Positions 1 to 6,493 of a stretch of 21,281 bases of DNA are shown one piece after another. The position numbers and the translations under genes are program-made. The DNA lies in contig DFKQ01000075.1 in NCBI GenBank assembly GCA_002373875.1, forward strand, positions 1 through 21,281, written 5' to 3'. A model generated the notes under the pieces. It saw only the letters and a list, made by a program, of their open reading frames with translations. It was not told the DNA's origin and made no database searches. Origin of the DNA: Lachnospiraceae bacterium UBA3641 (GTDB lineage Bacteria > Bacillota > Clostridia > Lachnospirales > Lachnospiraceae). The stretch's first letter is position 1; every line of letters starts with the position of its first letter.

Positions 1-43
1 CGCAATCGGCGCAAAGTGAACGAATAAAATTCGTTCACTATAA
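1..43. repeat. 3' end of a palindromic dispersed repeat (copy 1)
   Basis: These 43 bases match 6436-6478 with one difference (A at 26, T at 6461). The part seen holds a hairpin with 11-bp arms, AGTGAACGAAT at 15-25 and ATTCGTTCACT at 29-39, with a 3-nt loop. The repeat probably continues to the left of the window, since the other copy is longer. It ends 24 bases before the trpD start codon. The right end reads TATAAC at 39-44, which resembles a -10 hexamer, but the hexamer 17 nt upstream (GTGAAC) is a poor -35, so promoter activity is only a possibility. Confidence 0.8.
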
Positions 44-67
44 CAAACACATTTACGGAGGAAAAAA

Positions 68-1090
68 ATGATCAAGGAAGCAATCGAAAAAATAGTACAA
101 AAAGAAGATCTGACTTATGATGAAGCTTATACCGTAATGAACGAGATAATGGACGGTACAACAACACCCACACAGAATGCGGCATTTCTTGCAGCCCTTT
201 CGACCAAGTCAACCAGGGCCGAAACAATTGATGAGATCAAGGGCTGCGCTGCAGCCATGAGGGAACATGCACTTGTAGTCGACGGTGGTGATCTGGATTC
301 TTTGGAAATAGTGGGTACGGGCGGAGACAGGGCAGGAAGCTTCAACATCTCAACAACCACAGCATTTGTCGCTGCCGCAGCAGGTATACCGGTAGCCAAG
401 CACGGAAACAGGGCGGCATCATCGCAGTCGGGTACGGCTGACTGCTTAGAAGCGCTCGGTGCCAATATAAGTCTTGAGCCCGAGAAGTGCGTACAGCTTC
501 TTAAGGATGCCAATTTCTGTTTCTTCTTTGCGCAGAAATACCACACATCAATGAAGTATGTTGGAGCAATAAGAAAGGAACTGGGCTTTCGGACCGTGTT
601 TAATATCTTAGGCCCGCTTACGAATCCCATACATCCCAAGAGGCAGCTTCTGGGAGTATATGATGAATACCTTATCGAGCCGCTTGCAAGGGTATTATAT
701 GGACTCGGCGTTAACAAGGGACTGGTGGTATACGGGAAGGAGAAGCTTGATGAGATCACGGCTGTAGGCCCTACCGCTGTATGTGAATTCAACGGAGGAT
801 GGTATAAGACCTATGATATCGCACCTGAGGATTTCGGCTTCAATAGATGTAAGAAGGAAGACTTAAAGGGCGGAACACCAACTGAAAACGCTCAGATGAC
901 CAGAGATATCTTAAGCGGTAAGGACAAGGGTCCTAAAAGGGATACGGTTCTGATGAATGCAGGCGCCGCATTATACATATATGACAAGGCGGAGACTATA
1001 GCCGAAGGAGTCAGGATGGCAGCGGAAATTATCGACTCGGGCAAGGCATATGAGGCCATGGAGAAATTCATTGAATTATCAAACCGTTAG
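68..1090 (+). CDS. trpD: Anthranilate phosphoribosyltransferase
   Basis: This cytoplasmic enzyme transfers phosphoribose from PRPP to anthranilate, the second step of the tryptophan branch. The 340 residues match the usual family length. The PRPP-binding GTGGD loop is at 83-87, NISTTTA at 93-99, the anthranilate-side motif KHGNRAASSQSGTAD at 111-125, LGPLTNP at 181-187, and the acidic pair expected to bind metal at D228-E229. The start is fixed by GGAGG at 57-61, six bases before the ATG. It is followed 46 nt later by an aldolase-like gene and then trpE and trpG, an order unlike the common trpEGDCFBA. No trp leader or attenuator can be seen because the window starts just upstream. Confidence 0.97.
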   Translation: MIKEAIEKIVQKEDLTYDEAYTVMNEIMDGTTTPTQNAAFLAALSTKSTRAETIDEIKGCAAAMREHALVVDGGDLDSLEIVGTGGDRAGSFNISTTTAFVAAAAGIPVAKHGNRAASSQSGTADCLEALGANISLEPEKCVQLLKDANFCFFFAQKYHTSMKYVGAIRKELGFRTVFNILGPLTNPIHPKRQLLGVYDEYLIEPLARVLYGLGVNKGLVVYGKEKLDEITAVGPTAVCEFNGGWYKTYDIAPEDFGFNRCKKEDLKGGTPTENAQMTRDILSGKDKGPKRDTVLMNAGAALYIYDKAETIAEGVRMAAEIIDSGKAYEAMEKFIELSNR

Positions 1091-1136
1091 GCTTATACTA
1101 AACTGCGAGTGATTCTCAAAGAAAGGAAGTAAGCAG

Positions 1137-2111
1137 ATGAAAGAATTAAAGAACCTGATGGGATGGCGGCCGGGTATAAAGGTCGTTGACTGTACGATGC
1201 GTGACGGTGGACTCGTGAATGATTTCTTCTTCACGGATGAATTCGTAAAGCAGCTGTATTTAACGAATCTTAAGGCCGGAGTTGACTATATGGAAATGGG
1301 CTACAAGGCCAGCAAGGAGATGTTCGATACCAATAAATTCGGCAAGTGGAAGTTCTCGGATGATGAGGATATCCGTGCGGTCGTAGGTGATAATGATACG
1401 GATCTTAAGATATCGGTGATGGCCGATGTGGGGCGCTGTGATTACAAGAATGATATACACAATAAGAGTGAGAGCCCGGTTGACCTTATCCGTGTTGCGA
1501 CCTATATAAACACTATACCCCAGGCGGTTGACATGATAGAGGATGCCGCAAAAAAGGGATATGAAACAACCGTTAATATAATGGCAATATCCCAGGCTCA
1601 GGAAACGGATGTCAAGATTGCTCTTGAAATGCTGGCTCAGACACCTGTGGAGTGCTTTTACATCGTGGACAGCTACGGCTCGATATACCCCGAGCAGATG
1701 ACCCGTATTGCGGATCTCTATCTTAGCGTAGCGGAGAAATACGGCAAGAAGGTGGGTATCCACGCCCACAATAACCAGCAGCTCGCCTTTGCCAATACCA
1801 TAGAGGCAGTAGGCTGCGGGGCCGATTATCTTGATGCTACATATTCGGGAATGGGAAGGGGTGCAGGTAACTGCTATATAGAATCCCTTATCGGATTCCT
1901 TCACAATCCCAAGTATAACCTGTATCCTGTTATCAAGTTTGTTGAGAAGTACATCAACCCGCTTAAGGAAGAGGGGATGACATGGGGGTACGATATGCAG
2001 TACCTTTTTACGGGACTCCTCAACAGACATCCGAAGGTTGCGATTGACTACACCAAGGCAGGAAGGAAGGACCTGACCGAGCTGTACAATGAAGTGATAC
2101 TTCTTGACTGA
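1137..2111 (+). CDS. DRE-TIM metallolyase-like aldolase, substrate unknown
   Basis: This 324-residue protein belongs to the HMGL-like / DRE-TIM family (4-hydroxy-2-oxovalerate aldolase, HMG-CoA lyase and isopropylmalate synthase relatives). The metal and catalytic motif D-C-T-M-R-D-G-G is at 18-25, with R22 and D23 in the expected places. VDSYGS is at 177-182, the metal-binding HAHNN at 209-213, and the glycine-rich GMGRGAGN at 238-245. It is close to the length of the catalytic barrel alone, with no room for a large C-terminal regulatory domain such as the LeuA type. AAAGGAAGT precedes the ATG at good spacing. It sits between trpD and trpE on the same strand, so it is probably cotranscribed with them. 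I do not know its substrate. The fold is well supported; a link to tryptophan or chorismate metabolism is inferred from position only. Confidence 0.85.
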   Translation: MKELKNLMGWRPGIKVVDCTMRDGGLVNDFFFTDEFVKQLYLTNLKAGVDYMEMGYKASKEMFDTNKFGKWKFSDDEDIRAVVGDNDTDLKISVMADVGRCDYKNDIHNKSESPVDLIRVATYINTIPQAVDMIEDAAKKGYETTVNIMAISQAQETDVKIALEMLAQTPVECFYIVDSYGSIYPEQMTRIADLYLSVAEKYGKKVGIHAHNNQQLAFANTIEAVGCGADYLDATYSGMGRGAGNCYIESLIGFLHNPKYNLYPVIKFVEKYINPLKEEGMTWGYDMQYLFTGLLNRHPKVAIDYTKAGRKDLTELYNEVILLD

Positions 2112-2152
2112 TTTAGGATGACTGACAAATATTATTTGTAAATGGAGGCTGT

Positions 2153-3631
2153 ATGTATACGCCATCTGTTGAGGAAGCTTTAAAATATACCAAAGAATAT
2201 AACTATATACCGGTAAAAAGGGAGATACTGTCCGATATAACCACGCCTATACAGGTTCTTAAGAAGCTTAAGAAACACAGCCGACATGTATATATGCTTG
2301 AAAGTGTCGAGAATCAGGAGCATTTCGGACGGTATACATTCCTTGGGTTTAATCCTGTCCTGTGTGTGACCTGTGTGGATTTCAAGCTTACTGTTACCGA
2401 TAATAATGGGAATATCGTATATGAAGAAGATAATGCCGATCCCGGTGCTTATATTACCGGTCTTATAAACAGGTATAAAAGTCCGCAGCTTGATGATTTT
2501 CCAAGCTTCACGGGAGGGCTTGTCGGATATTTTGCTTACGATTATATAAAATACAGCGAGCCGACACTTAAGCTTAACGCTTCAGACAGTGAACATTTCA
2601 AGGATATGGATCTTATGCTGTTTGACAAGGTCATAGCCTTTGATAATGTTAAGCAGACCATAATAGTTATAGCTAATGTTGACGCTCATGATCTTGAATC
2701 CGGTTATGGTGAAGCGGTTAAAGAAATAGACCTTATCATTGATCTTATAAGGAACGGTGATGAAGCCTTTATCGAGGCCGGACGTCTTATGAGCGATTAC
2801 CGGAGGCTGTTTGATAAAGAGGAATACTGCAGGATGGTCGAGCGGGCCAAGGAGCATATTTACGAGGGCGATATCTTCCAGGTGGTCCTTTCGAACAGGC
2901 TGGAGGCTGACTTTTCGGGAAGCCTCTTTAATACCTACAGGATACTGCGGACGCTCAATCCCTCGCCTTATATGTTCTATTTCTGCGGAGATGACATGGA
3001 GGTGTGCGGTGCTTCACCCGAAACGCTTGTTAAGCTGGAGAACGGGGTACTTCATACCTTTCCCCTTGCAGGAACCAGAAAAAGAGGGGCGGACAGTGAG
3101 GAGGATGAAGCACTTAAAGAAGAACTCCTTAAGGATGAAAAAGAGCTTGCGGAGCATAATATGCTTGTTGACCTGGGGCGTAATGATATAGGTAAGATCA
3201 GCGAATTCGGAAGTGTTGAAGTGGAAGATTATATGTCTGTCCTGAAGTATTCCCATGTGATGCATATCGGGTCGACTGTAAGGGGTAAGATAAGGGATGA
3301 TAAAGGGCCTGTGGATGCTATCGATGCCATACTTCCGGCAGGTACACTCTCGGGAGCGCCCAAGCTTAAGGCCTGTGAGATCATCAATGAACTTGAAGAC
3401 AACAAGCGAGGTCTCTATGGAGGCGCGATAGGTTATATTGACTTTAAGGGTAATCTTGATACCTGTATCGCCATAAGGCTTGCCTTTAAGAAAAACGGCA
3501 AGGTATTTGTAAGAACCGGAGCCGGTATTGTTGCGGATTCGGTTCCCGAAAGCGAATACCGGGAGTGCCTTAATAAGGCCAAGGCCGTGATGACAGCCAT
3601 CGAATCGGCAGAGAGGCTGGTGGAGTTATGA
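2153..3631 (+). CDS. trpE: Anthranilate synthase component I
   Basis: TrpE converts chorismate to anthranilate using ammonia supplied by TrpG. The protein has 492 residues, a normal length. The N-terminal domain carries MLES at 48-51, the counterpart of the LLES tryptophan feedback site, so allosteric inhibition by Trp is expected. The chorismate-binding domain shows GDIFQVVLSNR from 239, LNPSPYMFY at 268-276, GASPE at 286-290, PLAGTRKRG at 304-312, EHNMLVDLGRNDIG at 334-347, HVMHIGSTVRG at 368-378, PAGTLSGAPK at 395-404 and RTGAGIVADS at 454-463. GGAGG lies about 6 nt before the ATG. Its TGA overlaps the trpG ATG in ATGA, so the two subunits are translationally coupled. PabB is an alternative, but the feedback motif and the adjoining trpD favour TrpE. 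Confidence 0.96.
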   Translation: MYTPSVEEALKYTKEYNYIPVKREILSDITTPIQVLKKLKKHSRHVYMLESVENQEHFGRYTFLGFNPVLCVTCVDFKLTVTDNNGNIVYEEDNADPGAYITGLINRYKSPQLDDFPSFTGGLVGYFAYDYIKYSEPTLKLNASDSEHFKDMDLMLFDKVIAFDNVKQTIIVIANVDAHDLESGYGEAVKEIDLIIDLIRNGDEAFIEAGRLMSDYRRLFDKEEYCRMVERAKEHIYEGDIFQVVLSNRLEADFSGSLFNTYRILRTLNPSPYMFYFCGDDMEVCGASPETLVKLENGVLHTFPLAGTRKRGADSEEDEALKEELLKDEKELAEHNMLVDLGRNDIGKISEFGSVEVEDYMSVLKYSHVMHIGSTVRGKIRDDKGPVDAIDAILPAGTLSGAPKLKACEIINELEDNKRGLYGGAIGYIDFKGNLDTCIAIRLAFKKNGKVFVRTGAGIVADSVPESEYRECLNKAKAVMTAIESAERLVEL

Positions 3632-4200
3632 TCCTGTTGATCGATAATTATGACAGCTTTTCCTATAACCTTTATCAGCTGATCGGAACGATTAATCCCG
3701 ACATAAAGGTTATAAGAAATGATGAGATGTCCGTAAATGATATAGAAAAGCTTGATCCTGCCCATATTATCATTTCACCCGGGCCCGGCAAGCCGCAGGA
3801 TGCCGGAATATGCGAGGATGTTATAAGGTATTTCGCTGACAGGAAGCCGATACTGGGAGTGTGTCTGGGGCATCAGGCAATATGTGAAGCCTTCGGCGGT
3901 CTTGTCGATCATGCCTCCAAGCTTATGCATGGCAAGGCTTCATCCGTTAAGATCGATACATCGAGCAGGATATTCAAGGGTCTTGGGAATGAACTCAGGG
4001 TTGCAAGATATCATTCCCTGTCAGCCGTAGAGAATAAGCTTCCCTCATGCTTAAGGATCACGGCCAGGAGCGATGACGGTGAGATAATGGCAGTAGAACA
4101 TAGGGATCATCCCGTATTCGGTCTTCAATTTCATCCGGAATCAATACTTACCGAAAAGGGTAATGTCATATTGCGTAATTTTCTTGATATTATGTATTAA
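3628..4200 (+). CDS. trpG: Anthranilate synthase component II (glutamine amidotransferase)
   Basis: This class I glutamine amidotransferase releases ammonia from glutamine for TrpE. It has 190 residues, the size of a single-domain subunit. The triad is visible: Cys79 in GVCLGHQ, and His169 and Glu171 in LQFHPESI. The oxyanion-loop motif SPGPGKPQDAG is at 50-60. The ATG overlaps the last codon and stop of trpE by 4 nt. It is the last gene of the operon, followed 4 nt after its stop by an intrinsic terminator. Proteins of this type can also serve aminodeoxychorismate synthase (PabA). No pabB or pabC lies in the window, so a dual role cannot be judged here. Confidence 0.95.
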   Translation: MILLIDNYDSFSYNLYQLIGTINPDIKVIRNDEMSVNDIEKLDPAHIIISPGPGKPQDAGICEDVIRYFADRKPILGVCLGHQAICEAFGGLVDHASKLMHGKASSVKIDTSSRIFKGLGNELRVARYHSLSAVENKLPSCLRITARSDDGEIMAVEHRDHPVFGLQFHPESILTEKGNVILRNFLDIMY

Positions 4201-4204
4201 TCAG

Positions 4205-4232
4205 AAAGCCCCCGTTTGAGGGGGCTTTTTTT
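4205..4232 (+). terminator. Intrinsic terminator of the trp operon
   Basis: A perfect 9-bp stem, AAAGCCCCC (4205-4213) with GGGGGCTTT (4220-4228) and a 6-nt loop, runs into seven T residues ending at 4232. It begins 4 nt after the trpG stop codon, so it ends the trpD-aldolase-trpE-trpG transcript. Confidence 0.95.
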
Positions 4233-4250
4233 AACGGAGCTGACTCTTGT

Positions 4251-4279
4251 TTGCAGGGTCATATCTGTGTTATTATGTT
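4251..4279 (+). promoter_or_regulatory. Candidate sigma-A promoter for the purine pair
   Basis: TTGCAG at 4251-4256 and TATGTT at 4274-4279 are separated by 17 nt, matching 4 of 6 bases in each hexamer. The position fits: just after the trp terminator and before a roughly 160-nt untranslated leader. This is a by-eye match without experimental support. Confidence 0.4.
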
Positions 4280-4344
4280 TATGATATTCAGAACCCCATT
4301 CGCTATATACATACAATCCGGCATTCATGCCCTAAAGGACCGGC

Positions 4345-4415
4345 TTCGCATCGCAAGCATGTGCCGTCTTGCATGTGCATGCGAATCGTATCTGTGAAGG
4401 TACTGAACAGATACG
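4345..4415 (+). other. Two hairpins in the leader of the IMP cyclohydrolase gene
   Basis: The 212-bp gap between the trp terminator and the next start codon holds two inverted repeats. The first pairs TTCGCAT (4345-4351) with ATGCGAA (4379-4385) and encloses a smaller GCAAG/CTTGC pairing (4353-4357 with 4368-4372). The second pairs CGTATCTGT (4387-4395) with ACAGATACG (4407-4415), a perfect 9-bp stem with an 11-nt loop. Neither is followed by a T run, so they are not terminators as they stand. GCATGTGC also occurs twice directly (4357-4364 and 4371-4378). The region could be a structured regulatory leader; I do not recognise a known riboswitch class. Confidence 0.45.
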
Positions 4416-4444
4416 TTACAAGTAATTAAAGAAAGGACATCGAA

Positions 4445-5158
4445 ATGGAAATATTAAACATTGCCGAAGAACTTAGAAGCAACGTATATCCCGGACGCGG
4501 TATAATAATAGGCCGCAGCAGGGATGGGGGTAAGGCCATAGCTGCTTATTTTATTATGGGCAGAAGCGTCAATTCAAGAAACAGGGTATTTGTGGAAGAT
4601 GGAGAGGGTATAAGGACCCAGGCGCATGACCCGGCTCTCTTAAGTGATCCTTCACTTATCATTTATGCACCCGTAAGGGTTCTCGGCAACAAAACCATAG
4701 TCACCAACGGCGATCAGACAGATACGATATATGAGGGAATGGACAGGCAGCTTACCTTTGAGCAGTCCTTAAGGTCCCGCGAGTTCGAACCCGACGGTCC
4801 CAATTATACGCCGCGTATTTCAGGGATCATGCATATTGAGAACGGAGCCTTCAATTACGCGATGTCCATTCTTAAGAGTAATAACGGGAATCCTGATGCA
4901 ATAAACCGTTATACATTTGCTTACGAGGCACCTGTTGCCGGTGAAGGACATTTCATCCACACATACATGCATGACGGGGATCCGCTTCCCAGCTTTGAAG
5001 GAGAGCCTAAGCTTGTTGCGATGGAAGGAAGCATAGATGAATTTGCCGGTATGGTATGGGATAACCTTAATGAGGATAATAAGGTTTCGTTATTTGTAAG
5101 GTTTATTGATATAGCCACGGGCAAATATGAGACCAGAATAATAAACAAAAACAAATGA
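4445..5158 (+). CDS. IMP cyclohydrolase, PurO type
   Basis: This 237-residue protein resembles the stand-alone IMP cyclohydrolases first known from archaea (PurO; COG3363 / PF07826). They close the ring of FAICAR to give IMP, the last step of de novo purine synthesis. The N-terminal core PGRGIIIGRSRDGGKAIAAY (17-36) followed by FIMGRSVNSRNRVF (37-50) is the best match. Archaeal members are somewhat shorter, near 200 residues. AAAGG at 4432-4436 sets the start. It ends 13 nt before the AICAR formyltransferase gene, so the two genes together replace the usual bifunctional PurH. No signal peptide or membrane segment is seen. The pathway partner directly downstream strongly supports the call, although I recognise the family mostly from the N-terminal third. 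Confidence 0.85.
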   Translation: MEILNIAEELRSNVYPGRGIIIGRSRDGGKAIAAYFIMGRSVNSRNRVFVEDGEGIRTQAHDPALLSDPSLIIYAPVRVLGNKTIVTNGDQTDTIYEGMDRQLTFEQSLRSREFEPDGPNYTPRISGIMHIENGAFNYAMSILKSNNGNPDAINRYTFAYEAPVAGEGHFIHTYMHDGDPLPSFEGEPKLVAMEGSIDEFAGMVWDNLNEDNKVSLFVRFIDIATGKYETRIINKNK

Positions 5159-5171
5159 TAAGGAGATTCTT

Positions 5172-6350
5172 ATGAAGGAACTTGAACTTAAATACGGCTG
5201 TAATCCCAATCAGAAGCCGTCAAAAATATATGTTAACGACGGAAGGGATCTTCCGATCGAAGTATTAAACGGTAAGCCCGGTTACATTAATTTTCTTGAT
5301 GCCTTTAACGGATGGCAGCTGGTTTCGGAGCTTAAGAAGGCAACGGGATATCCGGCAGCCACATCATTCAAGCATGTATCTCCCGCAGGCGCCGCTATAG
5401 GTAAGCCCCTTGACGATACTATGAAGAAAATATATTTCGTAGAGGATATAGATGACCTGTCCCCCATAGCATGTGCCTATGCAAGGGCCAGGGGAGCAGA
5501 CAGGATGTCCTCTTACGGTGATTTTATCGCCCTGTCCGATGTATGTGATGTTTCGGCAGCTAAGATAATCAGGAAGGAATTCTCGGACGGGATAATCGCT
5601 CCGGGATATGAACCCGAGGCTCTTGAACTCTTGAAGGAGAAGAAAAAGGGAGCCTATGCCATCATTAAGATCGATCCCTCCTACAAGCCTCAGCCTGTAG
5701 AGCATAAGGATGTGTTCGGGATTACCTTCGAGCAGGGAAGAAATGAGGTTGAGATCAATGACTCCCTTCTTACCAATGTTGTTACGAAGAATAAGGATAT
5801 TCCCGAGTCGGCGAAGCATGACATGATCATAGCGCTTATTACCCTCAAGTATACGCAGAGTAATTCGGTATGCTTTGTTAAGGATGGTCAGGCTATCGGT
5901 ATCGGCGCCGGTCAGCAGTCAAGGGTTCACTGTGTAAGGCTGGCAGGACAGAAGGCCGATAACTGGCTTCTGCGCCAGTGTCCCAAGGTTATGAACCTTC
6001 AGTTCGTTGACGGGATCAAGCGTGCCGACAGGGATAATGCAATTGACAATTATATCGGCGAAGCATATATGGATGTGCTTAAGGAAGGTGCATGGCAGAA
6101 GATATTCAAGGTTAAGCCCGAGCGGCTTACGGATGAAGAGAAGCGGGAGTGGCTTGATCAGATGGATGATGTTGTACTCGGTTCCGATGCATTCTTCCCC
6201 TTCTCGGACAGTATCGAACGCGGCGCAAAGAGCGGAGTTAAGTATGTTGTCCAGCCCGGAGGCTCCATAAGGGATCAGGATGTTATCGACTGTTGCGACG
6301 AATACGGCATGGCAATGGTATGCAACGGGGTAAGGCTGTTCCATCATTGA
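5172..6350 (+). CDS. purH: AICAR formyltransferase, stand-alone
   Basis: The enzyme transfers a formyl group from 10-formyltetrahydrofolate to AICAR, giving FAICAR. The 392 residues correspond to the C-terminal AICARFT part of bifunctional PurH; the usual N-terminal MGS-like IMP cyclohydrolase domain is absent. Landmarks are YGCNPNQ at 8-14, the catalytic Lys67-His68 in SFKHVSPAGAA (65-75), KYTQSNSV at 226-233, GIGAGQQSRVHCVRLAG at 243-259, the SDAFFPFSDS stretch near 340, QPGGSIRDQ, and the C-terminal ending VRLFHH. AAGGAG at 5159-5164 sets the start. The missing cyclohydrolase activity is supplied by the PurO-type gene just upstream, so this is a split pathway and not a truncated gene. The symbol purH is used because most databases label this domain that way. 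Confidence 0.93.
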   Translation: MKELELKYGCNPNQKPSKIYVNDGRDLPIEVLNGKPGYINFLDAFNGWQLVSELKKATGYPAATSFKHVSPAGAAIGKPLDDTMKKIYFVEDIDDLSPIACAYARARGADRMSSYGDFIALSDVCDVSAAKIIRKEFSDGIIAPGYEPEALELLKEKKKGAYAIIKIDPSYKPQPVEHKDVFGITFEQGRNEVEINDSLLTNVVTKNKDIPESAKHDMIIALITLKYTQSNSVCFVKDGQAIGIGAGQQSRVHCVRLAGQKADNWLLRQCPKVMNLQFVDGIKRADRDNAIDNYIGEAYMDVLKEGAWQKIFKVKPERLTDEEKREWLDQMDDVVLGSDAFFPFSDSIERGAKSGVKYVVQPGGSIRDQDVIDCCDEYGMAMVCNGVRLFHH

Positions 6351-6479
6351 TATTATAGTAAACGAAATAAATAATTTCGTTTACTATAATAAATCGATGC
6401 ACACGATTGCGATAGGAAGGGCATCTGCGATGCCTCGCAATCGGCGCAAAGTGAACGAATTAAATTCGTTCACTATAAT
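6351..6479. repeat. MITE-like structured repeat with terminal inverted repeats (copy 2)
   Basis: The element fills most of the gap between the AICARFT stop and the next start. Its ends, ATTATAGTAAACGAA (6352-6366) and TTCGTTCACTATAAT (6465-6479), are inverted repeats with one mismatch. Each end is also inside its own palindrome: 18-bp perfect arms 6351-6368/6374-6391 with a 5-nt loop, and 11-bp arms 6450-6460/6464-6474 with a 3-nt loop. Between them CGATTGCGA (6404-6412) pairs with TCGCAATCG (6435-6443), enclosing GGCATC-TGC-GATGCC (6420-6434). The right 43 bases recur at 1-43. There is no coding capacity. A clear target-site duplication is not seen. A non-autonomous mobile element or REP-like element is the likely identity. 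Confidence 0.75.
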
Positions 6480-6493
6480 TTCGGAGAAGATCA

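Noticed and set aside
127..792. Long antisense open frame opposite trpD
   Set aside because: It is an artefact of codon bias on the opposite strand; the trpD motifs on the plus strand are decisive and the antisense product has no recognisable features.
1260..2165. 301-codon antisense open frame opposite the aldolase gene
   Set aside because: It overlaps a well-supported gene completely, has no ribosome site and no domain, so it is a shadow.
4247..4429. 60-codon open frame in the leader before the IMP cyclohydrolase gene
   Set aside because: It has no ribosome site, unusual composition (many Cys, His and Met) and lies over the promoter candidate and hairpins. It is best read as untranslated leader.
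4233..4444. ZTP or purine riboswitch before the purine genes
   Set aside because: The conserved core sequences of these classes, as I remember them, are not present; only generic hairpins are seen.
6351..6391. Intrinsic terminator after the AICARFT gene
   Set aside because: The stem is perfect but AT-rich and followed by AAATCG, not a T run, and it forms part of the repeat element.
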